Shown here in pieces: positions 8,983 to 17,046 of a DNA stretch of 64,000 nt. How positions within the stretch are numbered: position 1 is the first letter of the stretch; the number at the start of each line of letters is the position of its first letter. The stretch covers positions 248,001-312,000 of the forward strand of contig SCFO01000002.1 of NCBI GenBank assembly GCA_004078665.1. The letters run 5' to 3'. The notes below the pieces were generated by a model that saw only the letters and a list, made by a program, of their open reading frames with translations, did no database searches and was not told the DNA's origin. This DNA comes from Halobacillus fulvus. GTDB taxonomy: Bacteria > Bacillota > Bacilli > Bacillales > Halobacillaceae. The translations under genes and the position numbers were made by a program.

Positions 8983-9108
8983 TTGAAACCGTTTTCAAAA
9001 TAGTAGAAATAAAAAAGTGCCAAACGCTTCCAGTTTGCTAAGTATGATTTTTTGAAAACGTTTTCAATAACTTGACTAAATTATATGTGATTTCAAATAG
9101 AAAGACAA
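8983..9108 (-). promoter_or_regulatory. promoter and two LacI-type operators of the ABC operon
   Basis: On the minus strand, TTGTCT (9108-9103), 17 bases, TATAAT (9085-9080). Just downstream is a perfect 16-bp palindrome TTGAAAACGTTTTCAA (9052-9067), and a second copy with one mismatch, TTGAAACCGTTTTCAA (8983-8998), lies with its centre 69 bp further on, overlapping the leader. Two spaced sites suggest looping repression. A weaker cre-like match (11 of 14) lies at 9019-9032. Confidence 0.8.
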
Positions 9109-9228
9109 TGGATTTTTCGAAAAAATTCTGAAAAATCTGCTGGCTAATTTAGGCATTTATACATAGATGCTCTCGAAATATTGATAGATCAAGGGTTTTC
9201 TTATGAAACTTTTGTAGGATAACATCCA

Positions 9229-9687
9229 TTATTTTAAGAATTTTTCGAAAATAATCATGTCGAATCCCCTGATTCCATGTTCATAAAAAGGTTCCGGATA
9301 AGAAAGGAAATAACCTTTTTTTATGTCAGAAAACCGAAATCCTACTTTTTGATAAAAGATCAAATTGTCGATACTTGAGTTAGAGGTGCCGACGATCATC
9401 TTTTCGTACCCTTTGTTTTTAAAGTGATCAAACGCCCAGGTGATGACCTTTTTTCCATAACCCTGTCCTCTGTGTGTGTCTTCGACTGCTATGTTTTTAA
9501 TTTCAACGGTATGGTCCTCTGGGAAGGTGAACAAGGCGGCAGCGACTGTCTGATCGTCGGTCGTAAGTGCATAAAGCTCCCCTTCATAAAGGTAGGATCG
9601 GACAATTTGTTCATCTTCATCGGCGAGCAGTAATAGCGGAAGATATTTCTCACGGTCTTGGACAGGCTGAATTGTATTGAAGCACAT
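9229..9687 (-). CDS. GNAT-family N-acetyltransferase
   Basis: 152-aa single-domain acetyltransferase. The acetyl-CoA loop is RGQGYGKKVI at about 77-86, after the beta-strand EIKNIAV; the region YQKVGFRF is the usual C-terminal element. ATG at 9687 has GGAGG with 7-base spacing, better than a TTG two codons upstream. Its substrate cannot be deduced. Monocistronic, divergent from the hydroxylase at 9800. Confidence 0.8.
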   Translation of the reverse strand: MCFNTIQPVQDREKYLPLLLLADEDEQIVRSYLYEGELYALTTDDQTVAAALFTFPEDHTVEIKNIAVEDTHRGQGYGKKVITWAFDHFKNKGYEKMIVGTSNSSIDNLIFYQKVGFRFSDIKKGYFLSYPEPFYEHGIRGFDMIIFEKFLK

Positions 9688-9799
9688 AAGCAAACCTCCA
9701 TTACATCATGTGATTATAGTTTTCGTGTGAATATGGTACCATAAAGTCAGGGAATGATTTCTGAAATGGATGGCTTTTCAGAAAAAAGGAGCAGTGAAA

Positions 9800-11113
9800 A
9801 TGATGAACCAACAAGAGAAAGTGTATGACCTGATTGGAGTCGGAATCGGTCCTTTCAATTTAGGATTGGCCGCTCTATTAGATGAAGTAGAAGATGTGGA
9901 TACCTTATTTTTTGAACAAAATGAAAGCTTTGACTGGCATCCTGGTATGCTAATTGAAGGGACGAAAATGCAAGTTCCGTTCATCGCTGATTTGGTGACA
10001 ATGGCAGATCCGACAAACAAATACAGCTTTTTGAACTATATCAGCAAAAACGAACGGATGTATCAGTTTTATTTCTTACAAAGGCTGGATATTCCGCGAA
10101 GAGAATACAATGACTATTGCCAGTGGGTGGCTGGTCAAATTCCTAGCTGCAGATTCAGCAGCTGTGTATCGAATATCCGTCATGTAAGTGACAATAGCAC
10201 TTATTATGAAGTGGAAGTGACAGACGTTGACACAGGAGAACAGACTCTGTATCGTGCTGAAAATTTGGTCATGGGAACAGGGAGTGTTCCAGTCATGCCT
10301 AAGTCTTTTCAAAACCTACCGGAAGAAGACATCTTTCACACCGCAGACTTCTTGAAAAATGAAGACCGATGTAAAAAGGCGAAGTCGATTACAGTGGTGG
10401 GATCCGGACAAAGCGCTGCCGAAACTTTCCGTGAACTGCTGAAGGAGCAGCGAGAGCATTCTTTCCGACTCGATTGGATCACCCGTTCTCCTGGTTTTGA
10501 ATCGATGGAAGAGTCTAAGCTTAGTCTTGAGCATTTCTCTCCTGATTACGTCAATTATTTTTATCAGCTTCCCCAAAAACAAAAGGACGAAATTTTTGCT
10601 ACACAAGGGCTTTACTATAAAGGAATCAGCAACCACACGATTGATGATATCTACAACCTCCTCTATGAGTTCTCCGTTGGTGAAGAAAACTTGAATGTTG
10701 GGCTGAAAGTGCTGAGCGAAGTGAAGGATATTAAACCGAAGACGGACGGGACTTATGAAATCGAATGCTATCACTGGCAGAAAAAAGAAACCTATACCCA
10801 TGAATCCGAAGTCGTCATTGCAGCGACAGGCTACAAGCCTCATGTACCGGGTTTCGTTCACGAACTGACCGATTTCCTCGAATGGGATGAGGATGGTCGT
10901 TATAAAGTGACAGCAGATTATCGTTTGAAGAAACAGGAAGATACCGCTGGTGAAATTTATGTGCATAGTGGAATTTCACATACTCACGGTGTCGGCTCGA
11001 CGAACCTTGGATTATCTGTCCACCGGAATAAGGTCATCATCAATCATTTGTTAGGAAGAGACGTATACCCGATGAGTGAAAAAAGTATTTTCCAGACTTT
11101 CTCGACTGAGTAA
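9800..11113 (+). CDS. L-lysine/L-ornithine N-monooxygenase, siderophore type
   Basis: 437-aa FAD and NADPH-dependent flavoenzyme of the IucD/PvdA/SidA family, which N-hydroxylates the side chain of lysine or ornithine, the first step of hydroxamate siderophores. Seen: FAD motif GVGIGPFNLGLA at about 13-24, NADPH motif VVGSGQSAAE at about 205-214, and the family ATGY motif (VIAATGYKPH) near 345. Start ATG at 9800 has GGAG with 8-base spacing; an upstream in-frame ATG at 9770 lacks a site. No siderophore synthetase or transporter is adjacent, and I see no clear Fur box upstream. Lysine versus ornithine cannot be told from sequence alone. Confidence 0.85.
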   Translation: MMNQQEKVYDLIGVGIGPFNLGLAALLDEVEDVDTLFFEQNESFDWHPGMLIEGTKMQVPFIADLVTMADPTNKYSFLNYISKNERMYQFYFLQRLDIPRREYNDYCQWVAGQIPSCRFSSCVSNIRHVSDNSTYYEVEVTDVDTGEQTLYRAENLVMGTGSVPVMPKSFQNLPEEDIFHTADFLKNEDRCKKAKSITVVGSGQSAAETFRELLKEQREHSFRLDWITRSPGFESMEESKLSLEHFSPDYVNYFYQLPQKQKDEIFATQGLYYKGISNHTIDDIYNLLYEFSVGEENLNVGLKVLSEVKDIKPKTDGTYEIECYHWQKKETYTHESEVVIAATGYKPHVPGFVHELTDFLEWDEDGRYKVTADYRLKKQEDTAGEIYVHSGISHTHGVGSTNLGLSVHRNKVIINHLLGRDVYPMSEKSIFQTFSTE

Positions 11114-11116
11114 ACC

Positions 11117-11148
11117 AAAAGAGCAGGCATTGTCCTGCTCTTTTTTTT
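11117..11148 (+). terminator. intrinsic terminator
   Basis: Stem AAAAGAGCAGG/CCTGCTCTTTT with a 6-base loop and a run of eight or more T, just after the monooxygenase stop codon. Confidence 0.9.
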
Positions 11149-11190
11149 GTGTGGCTTTATAGAGTCTCAGAAAAGACAAAGTCTCGGAAT

Positions 11191-11360
11191 GTTTCCGTTA
11201 CCTATGAGGCATTTGGAGGGGAGGGAAATGATTCGCTTTCCATGGGCGGGCGCTGAGCTTCCTCGTCGCCTTGCTCCTGCGGGATCTCAGCCTGCCCTTT
11301 CCTCCCCATAGGAGTCTCACCATTTCCCGCCCCTCCTGGCTGAAATAGACAAACGGAAAC
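11191..11360 (-). repeat. nested inverted repeat element, copy B (minus orientation)
   Basis: 170 bp. Outer arms GTTTCCGTT (11191-11199) and AACGGAAAC (11352-11360); inner arms GGAGGGGAGGGAAATG (11215-11230) and CATTTCCCGCCCCTCC (11321-11336), with one mismatch. The core is the reverse complement of copies A and C. The rest of the 541-bp gap before argC (11361-11575) is AT-rich and I see no gene in it. Confidence 0.85.
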
Positions 11361-11575
11361 CTGGTGGTTAGCATTATAAAAATAGAGAGGCATTAGTTAT
11401 GGAGTAAGAATATTTATAAAGTCTTTACCTCATCAACACTCTTTTAATTATTCCGGCATCTGGAGAAACGCTACGTCATTTTAACGAATTCAACACTGCT
11501 CAATATTTACCCGCACAACACAGGAACATCTTTTTTACAATTTTGTTAAGCGACATGTTTTTTCATAGATATAGG

Positions 11576-11638
11576 TTGACATATGGACGATGAGCGTTAA
11601 TAATATTGTAAATATACAGAGTTTATTATATTTATACA
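11576..11638 (+). promoter_or_regulatory. argC promoter with possible ArgR boxes
   Basis: TTGACA (11576-11581), 17 bases, AATAAT (11599-11604). Just downstream, ATTATATTTATACA (11625-11638) matches an ARG-box pattern TGNATWWWWATNCA at 12 of 14, and TGTAAATATACA (11607-11618) is a near-palindrome 18 bases before it. This placement would let the arginine repressor block the promoter. The promoter is clear; the ARG boxes are tentative. Confidence 0.6.
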
Positions 11639-11654
11639 TAGGGGTGAGCAAAAA

Positions 11655-12692
11655 GTGAAAGCAGGTATTGTAGGAGCGACGGGTTATGGAGGCATTGAAC
11701 TGTTTCGTCTTCTGAACGACCATCCTCACATCGAATCATTAACCTTGTTCTCTTCTTCGCAGGCTGGGGAAGAGTTCGAAAATATTTATCAACAACTGAA
11801 TATAGGGTCGAACCACATATTACAGGATGTTGAGCCTGATAGGATGAAGGATGAGTTTGATGTTATTTTCCTGGCTACGCCTGCAGGAGTTTCCAGTAAA
11901 CTCACGCCTAATCTTCGGGGAGGTCATGCGAAGGTCGTTGACTTATCCGGAGACTTACGCTTAGCTGACCCATCGGATTATACACAATGGTACAAAAAAG
12001 ACCCAGCTCCATCAGAGGTACTGCAGGATGCCGTATACGGTCTTCCGGAATGGAATGATGCAGAGATTTCAGGAGCAGAGGTGATTGCGAATCCCGGGTG
12101 CTACCCGACGGCGACATTGCTTGGTCTTGGTCCTGTGATCAAGGAGCAATTGGTCGATCCATCATCGATCATCGTCGATGCGAAGTCGGGAGTTTCAGGT
12201 GCAGGGAAAAATCCGAACCCATTGACACACTTTGCTCATACTCAAGAGAATTTTCAAATCTACAAGGTGAATCAACATCAGCATATTCCTGAAATTGAAC
12301 AGCAGCTGAAGCGCTGGGATGATCACGCACGACCCATCACGTTTTCTACTCATCTCGTTCCGATGACTCGCGGAATCATGGCGACGATTTATGGGACGTT
12401 GAACAAGGATCAAAGTGTTCAAGATGTTTTAGAAGTCTATCAGTCTTATTACAAGGATCAGCCTTTTGTGCGTATCAGAGAAGAAGGCCAGTTCCCTTGT
12501 ACGAAGGATGTCTATCAGACGAACTACTGTGACATCGGGATCGCGGTAGATGAGAGGACGAATAGGATCACGATTGTTTCGGTTATTGATAATTTAATGA
12601 AAGGCGCAGCCAGTCAGGCCATACAGAATATGAATCTATTATTTGGATTAGAGGAAACCGCGGGTCTTCCTCGCTACCCTCTCTATCCATAA
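11655..12692 (+). CDS. argC: N-acetyl-gamma-glutamyl-phosphate reductase
   Basis: 345 aa. Reduces N-acetylglutamyl phosphate to the semialdehyde with NADPH, the third step of arginine synthesis. Seen: Rossmann motif GIVGATGYGGIEL at the N-terminus, the catalytic cysteine in NPGCYPTATLLG (about 148), and HQHIPEIEQ. GTG start at 11655 after GGGGTGA. First gene of argC-argJ-argB-argD, which continues after a 21-base gap. Confidence 0.95.
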   Translation: MKAGIVGATGYGGIELFRLLNDHPHIESLTLFSSSQAGEEFENIYQQLNIGSNHILQDVEPDRMKDEFDVIFLATPAGVSSKLTPNLRGGHAKVVDLSGDLRLADPSDYTQWYKKDPAPSEVLQDAVYGLPEWNDAEISGAEVIANPGCYPTATLLGLGPVIKEQLVDPSSIIVDAKSGVSGAGKNPNPLTHFAHTQENFQIYKVNQHQHIPEIEQQLKRWDDHARPITFSTHLVPMTRGIMATIYGTLNKDQSVQDVLEVYQSYYKDQPFVRIREEGQFPCTKDVYQTNYCDIGIAVDERTNRITIVSVIDNLMKGAASQAIQNMNLLFGLEETAGLPRYPLYP

Positions 12693-12713
12693 TTACAGAA
12701 AGGGAGTATAAGT

Positions 12714-13940
12714 TTGATTCAGACAATGAAGGAGCACCACGTGAAAAAAGTGGATGGCGGAACGGTTTTATCGCCGGCAGGATATCAATCTGGAGGCATG
12801 CATAGCGGTCTCCGTTATCGTAAGAAAGATTTCGGTTTATTGATGAGTGATACCCCGGCGTCTGTCGCGGCGGTATATACGCAAAGCCATTTTCAAGCTC
12901 CACCACTAAAGGTGACACAAGACAGCATCGGAGAAGAACAGAAAATTCAAAGTGTCGTCATCAACAGCGCTGTTGCCAATGCATGTACGGGTCAGGAAGG
13001 CCTTGATAATGCTTATAAAATGAGAAAAATGATTGCAGAACGTTTTCAGATTCCAGAAAATTACGTAGCTGTCGCATCGACAGGCGTTATTGGAGAACAG
13101 CTTCCAATGGATAAGATCACCCACGGTTGTGAAAATGTGGAGCTGAGTTATGAAGGCGCGTCTGATTTTCAAAAAGCGATTTTAACAACAGATACTTGTG
13201 AAAAATCGACATGCTATCAGGTGGAAATCGATGGACAAATCGTCACCATTGGAGGAGCTGCCAAAGGGTCCGGGATGATTCACCCGAACATGGCGACGAT
13301 GCTCGGCTTCATTACGACAGATGCCACCATCGATTCACAGCCTTTACAAAAAGCCTTAAGCCAGTCTATCGATCGATCGTTCAACCAAATTACAGTAGAC
13401 GGGGAAACATCGACAAATGACATGGTGCTGACGCTTGCAAACGGGCAGGTGAACCATCAGCCATTGGATGAACATCATCCGGACTGGGAAGCCTTTCAAT
13501 TCACCCTTCAACTCGTGTGTGAAGATCTCGCGAAGCAGATTGCAAGAGACGGGGAAGGCGCGACTAAGCTGATTGAAGTCAATGTGACGGGAGCGGATAC
13601 GAATGAAGACGCCCGGATCATTGCGAAGAAAGTCGTCGGCTCAAGCCTTGTCAAAACCGCTGTCTACGGTCAGGATGCCAACTGGGGCCGGATCGTCGGA
13701 GCGATCGGTCACAGTGATGCGAAAGTCGATCCGAACGGCTGTGATATTTATATCGCCGATCAGCTCGTCTTCAGTGGAGGTACACCATGTCAATTCTCTG
13801 AAGAACAAGCGACAGAAGATATGTGCAATGAAAAAGTGGTGATTGAAATCCACCTGCACGAAGGGGAAGGAAAAGGAACCGCCTGGGGGTGCGATTTGAC
13901 GTATGACTATGTCAAAATCAATGCAAGTTACCGAACGTAA
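12714..13940 (+). CDS. argJ: bifunctional ornithine acetyltransferase/N-acetylglutamate synthase
   Basis: 408 aa. ArgJ recycles the acetyl group from N-acetylornithine to glutamate and in many Bacillaceae also makes N-acetylglutamate from acetyl-CoA. The self-cleavage and catalytic threonine is in MATMLGF (Thr at about 195), inside the family block KGSGMIHPNMATML. TTG at 12714 has AAAGGGAG with 7-base spacing; an ATG four codons later has none. Lack of an argA or argE here agrees with the cyclic acetyl route. Confidence 0.95.
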   Translation: MIQTMKEHHVKKVDGGTVLSPAGYQSGGMHSGLRYRKKDFGLLMSDTPASVAAVYTQSHFQAPPLKVTQDSIGEEQKIQSVVINSAVANACTGQEGLDNAYKMRKMIAERFQIPENYVAVASTGVIGEQLPMDKITHGCENVELSYEGASDFQKAILTTDTCEKSTCYQVEIDGQIVTIGGAAKGSGMIHPNMATMLGFITTDATIDSQPLQKALSQSIDRSFNQITVDGETSTNDMVLTLANGQVNHQPLDEHHPDWEAFQFTLQLVCEDLAKQIARDGEGATKLIEVNVTGADTNEDARIIAKKVVGSSLVKTAVYGQDANWGRIVGAIGHSDAKVDPNGCDIYIADQLVFSGGTPCQFSEEQATEDMCNEKVVIEIHLHEGEGKGTAWGCDLTYDYVKINASYRT

Positions 13941-14718
13941 AGAAAAGCCGACGATCGTCATCAAACTGGGCGGAAGTATGGTTGAGCAATTATCCGATTC
14001 CTTTTATCAAAGCTTTACCAAGCTGTTGGACCACTATAAGTGTCTAATTGTTCATGGTGGTGGCCCGGCTATCACATCGTTAATGGACCGTCTCCAAATA
14101 GAAGGCGAGTTCTACAACGGCCTAAGAAAGACGACGAAAGAAGCGCTGGAAGTAGTGGAAATGACGCTCGGCGGAAAAGTGAATGCACAAATCACTTCAA
14201 GGTTAGCCGAACAACAGGTGAAGGCGATTGGATTAAAAGGCTCAGACGCTTCAATGATTACCGCAACATATATCGACCAGCCTAACCTAGGGTTTGTGGG
14301 TGAGGTCCATGAGGTGGACACGGGACTGCTACAAACCGTTCTAGCTGATGGGTATATCCCTGTCATCGCCCCGTTAGGAAAGACGGCGGACGGACAAACT
14401 GTCAATATTAACGCAGATTCAGCTGCAGCGGCAGTCGCTAAAGCAGTAGAAGCCAAAAAGCTGTTATTTGTCACCGATGTTCCTGGCATTCTTTATAACG
14501 ATGAAGTGCTGGAAGAAACGACACCAGGGGAAATTGATTCGTTTATTGAGCGGGGGCATATTTACGGTGGGATGATCCCTAAAGTACAGTCGGCGGTAAG
14601 TGTGCTGTCTGATCATCTTCAAGAAGTGATGATCGTAAGTGGCGCACAGCCTTTAATTCAGGGAGAACAAATGAACGGCACAGCGATTCGGGCAAAACGG
14701 AAGGAGGGAGTCGAATGA
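13903..14718 (+). CDS. argB: acetylglutamate kinase
   Basis: 271 aa amino-acid kinase that phosphorylates N-acetylglutamate, second step of arginine synthesis. Seen: IVIKLGGSM at the N-terminus, IVHGGGPAI for substrate and ATP binding, and VTDVPGIL. It overlaps argJ by 38 bases if the ATG at 13903 is used; ATGs at 13909 and 13921 are alternatives and would give a length nearer the usual 258-265 aa. GGGGGTG upstream weakly favours 13903. The overlap indicates translational coupling. Confidence 0.93.
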   Translation: MTMSKSMQVTERKEKPTIVIKLGGSMVEQLSDSFYQSFTKLLDHYKCLIVHGGGPAITSLMDRLQIEGEFYNGLRKTTKEALEVVEMTLGGKVNAQITSRLAEQQVKAIGLKGSDASMITATYIDQPNLGFVGEVHEVDTGLLQTVLADGYIPVIAPLGKTADGQTVNINADSAAAAVAKAVEAKKLLFVTDVPGILYNDEVLEETTPGEIDSFIERGHIYGGMIPKVQSAVSVLSDHLQEVMIVSGAQPLIQGEQMNGTAIRAKRKEGVE

Positions 14719-15869
14719 GTTTATTTCCCACATACAACCGATTCCCACTGACCATCGTATCAGGGGATGGAACAAAAGTTGTAGATGACAAAGGGAAAGA
14801 GTATCTGGACTTTGTGTCTGGAATTGCCGTTTGTAATCTTGGCCATCGACCGGTGGAAGTGCAGACGGCTCTTGAAAAACAATTACAAGAGGTTTGGCAT
14901 GTCTCCAACCTTTATCATATTCCTGCACAGGAGGAGGCAGTTGAACTTTTAACAAAAGATAACAACCTTGATTATGTGTTCTTTTGTAATAGTGGAGCAG
15001 AGTCCAATGAAGCAGCGATCAAACTTGCTCGTAAACATACAGGGAAAGAGACGATCGTGACCTTCAAACAGTCGTTCCACGGCCGGACGTTTGCGACAAT
15101 GAGCGCGACAGGGCAAGATAAAATCCATGAAGGGTATGGCACGCTCTTACCGACGTTTGAGTACCTGCCTTACAATGATGTGGAAACGTTAGAAGGGTAC
15201 GAGAATGATCAAGTAGCGGCGATCATGGTTGAAGTGATCCAGGGAGAAGGTGGCGTCGTTCCTGGCACCCAGTCTTTCCTGCAAGCTGTCCAAGCGAAGT
15301 GTAAGGAGCTTGATGCTCTCCTTATCATTGATGAAGTGCAGACGGGGATTGGACGTACCGGTTCACGTTTCGCTTATGAACATGCGGGGCTGGACCCTGA
15401 TATCGTAACCTCGGCAAAAGGATTGGGGAGCGGATTCCCTGTCGGTGCCATGTTAGGAAAAGAAGCATTGGCCGAGTCGTTCACAGCCGGTAGTCACGGT
15501 TCAACATTTGGCGGGAACCCACTGGCCGCAACGGCTGTGAAGGCGACAGTCGAAAAGATATTCGATGATTCATTTCTTAAGGAAGTTCAGGAGAAAGGCG
15601 ATTTCTTTATACAACAGCTGGAAGAGTTGCTGTCTCATCCAGTGGTAAAAGAGATTCGCGGAAAAGGGTTGATGATCGGAATCGAGCTTAAGGTTGGTGC
15701 GATGGACATCATTCATCAACTTAGGGATAAAGGTTTACTAGCCGTTTTGGCAGGGCCGAACGTGATCCGGCTTCTTCCACCGCTGACAGCCTCTAAAGAG
15801 GAGATAACGACGGCAAGAAATATCCTAGAAGATGTTTTACAGAAAGCTGAACATTTGCAAAACGTATGA
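14715..15869 (+). CDS. argD: acetylornithine aminotransferase
   Basis: 384-aa PLP class-III aminotransferase that makes N-acetylornithine from the semialdehyde using glutamate. Seen: NSGAESNEAAIKLAR, FHGRTFA, LIIDEVQTGIGRTG, and the PLP lysine in TSAKGLGSGFPVG (about 237). It overlaps argB by four bases (ATGA) with AAGGAGGG upstream. Followed by a hairpin and then the carA promoter. Confidence 0.95.
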   Translation: MSLFPTYNRFPLTIVSGDGTKVVDDKGKEYLDFVSGIAVCNLGHRPVEVQTALEKQLQEVWHVSNLYHIPAQEEAVELLTKDNNLDYVFFCNSGAESNEAAIKLARKHTGKETIVTFKQSFHGRTFATMSATGQDKIHEGYGTLLPTFEYLPYNDVETLEGYENDQVAAIMVEVIQGEGGVVPGTQSFLQAVQAKCKELDALLIIDEVQTGIGRTGSRFAYEHAGLDPDIVTSAKGLGSGFPVGAMLGKEALAESFTAGSHGSTFGGNPLAATAVKATVEKIFDDSFLKEVQEKGDFFIQQLEELLSHPVVKEIRGKGLMIGIELKVGAMDIIHQLRDKGLLAVLAGPNVIRLLPPLTASKEEITTARNILEDVLQKAEHLQNV

Positions 15870-15879
15870 ATTGAAATAG

Positions 15880-15915
15880 GCGGTAAAAACTTATTCAAGT
15901 TTTCTACCGCTTTTC
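15880..15915 (+). terminator. probable terminator between argD and carA
   Basis: GCGGTAAAAACTT (15880-15892) pairs with AAGTTTTCTACCGC (15897-15910), with one bulged base and a short TTTTC tail. The weak tail allows partial readthrough, so argCJBD and carAB-argF may be partly linked. Confidence 0.65.
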
Positions 15916-15926
15916 TCAGACAACTA

Positions 15927-15958
15927 TTGTATAAAAATTCATCATGTATTATAATTAT
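15927..15958 (+). promoter_or_regulatory. carA promoter with ARG box
   Basis: TTGTAT (15927-15932), 17 bases, TATAAT (15950-15955). TGTATAAAAATTCA (15928-15941) is a full match to the ARG-box pattern TGNATWWWWATNCA and covers the -35. A second, weaker copy starts 17 bases later (TGTATTATAATTAT, 15945-15958) over the -10. Two adjacent half-operators are what hexameric ArgR/AhrC binds, so arginine repression of carAB-argF is expected. Confidence 0.75.
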
Positions 15959-15981
15959 TCATATTGTGAGAGGTGAGTGTA

Positions 15982-17046
15982 ATGAAAGGATATCTTAGTT
16001 TACAGGATGGTCAGTCTTTTGAGGGTACAGCATCAAAACAATGGGAAGACGCCATCCAAGGTGAAATTGTATTTTTTACCGGGATGACCGGTTATCAGGA
16101 AGTATTAACAGATCCATCGTATAAAGACCAAATTGTCGTGTTTACGTATCCACTGATTGGAAATTACGGAATTAACGAAGAAGATTCAGAAAGCAAGGAG
16201 ATCCAGGTGAGTGGGGTGGTCATGTTCCAATGCGCGGAAGCTGTTTCGCACTATCAGGCGACAAGCACTTTGAAGGACTACTTGAACAAGCATGACATTC
16301 CATTTTTAACAGGTGTCGACACAAGATCTGTTACGAAGGCGATTCGTATGGAAGGCTCCCAGCAGGCTACGATTTCGAACGATGGGGCAGTACCACAACA
16401 AGCAGCTAAAACAGGCCAGATCTTCAGAGTGAAAGGCGAAGGAATCGAAACCTATGGAGAAGGCAATATGCATATTGTATTCATAGATTTCGGCTGGAAA
16501 AAATCGATTTTGAACTCACTTGTTGAAAAAGGAGTCCGTGTATCGGTTCTTGCCTTTACCGAAATCGAAAAAGTTCATGAACTGAAGCCGGATGGAATCG
16601 TTCTTTCCAACGGCCCTGGTGATCCGAAAGATGTATCCGAATTATTACCGAAAATTAAAGACGTTCTCGATGCCTACCCGGCATTCGGAATCTGCATGGG
16701 ACATCAGGTGATTGCTCTAGCCTACGGCGCCAACACGAAGAAGCTTCCATTCGGACACCGTGGTGCCAATCATCCTGTAAAAGATTTGGCGACTGGCCGT
16801 GTTTTCCTTTCCTCGCAAAACCATAACTATGTGGTCGATGAGGCAAGCCTAGAAGAGACGTCACTCTCCATGCGCTTTTACAACGTCAACGACGATTCGG
16901 TCGAGGGCTTAGTTCACAAAGAAAAGCCGATCATGTCCGTTCAATTCCACCCGGAAGCTCATCCGGGTCCAGTAGATGCTCAGTATTTATTTGATGATTT
17001 CTTTGAATCGATCATTACGAAGAAAGGAGAGAAGGCGTATGTCTAA
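15982..17046 (+). CDS. carA: carbamoyl-phosphate synthase small subunit (arginine type)
   Basis: 354-aa glutaminase subunit that feeds ammonia to CarB. The N-terminal CPSase domain is followed by a class-I glutamine amidotransferase with VLSNGPGDP, the nucleophile in AFGICMGHQ and the histidine in QFHPEAHPGP. Its length equals that of the arginine-specific CarA of Bacillus (about 353 aa) and it sits in an arginine cluster, so it supplies citrulline synthesis rather than pyrimidines. ATG at 15982 follows AGAGGTGAG; a GTG at 15973 is less likely. Confidence 0.92.
   Translation: MKGYLSLQDGQSFEGTASKQWEDAIQGEIVFFTGMTGYQEVLTDPSYKDQIVVFTYPLIGNYGINEEDSESKEIQVSGVVMFQCAEAVSHYQATSTLKDYLNKHDIPFLTGVDTRSVTKAIRMEGSQQATISNDGAVPQQAAKTGQIFRVKGEGIETYGEGNMHIVFIDFGWKKSILNSLVEKGVRVSVLAFTEIEKVHELKPDGIVLSNGPGDPKDVSELLPKIKDVLDAYPAFGICMGHQVIALAYGANTKKLPFGHRGANHPVKDLATGRVFLSSQNHNYVVDEASLEETSLSMRFYNVNDDSVEGLVHKEKPIMSVQFHPEAHPGPVDAQYLFDDFFESIITKKGEKAYV

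Noticed and set aside
9694-9799. Fur box before the siderophore-type hydroxylase
   Set aside because: No stretch resembles GATAATGATTATCATTATC closely enough to support it.
10316-10966. 216-codon minus-strand frame
   Set aside because: Antisense to the N-monooxygenase gene, whose FAD and NADPH motifs are intact; the shadow product looks like random hydrophobic sequence.
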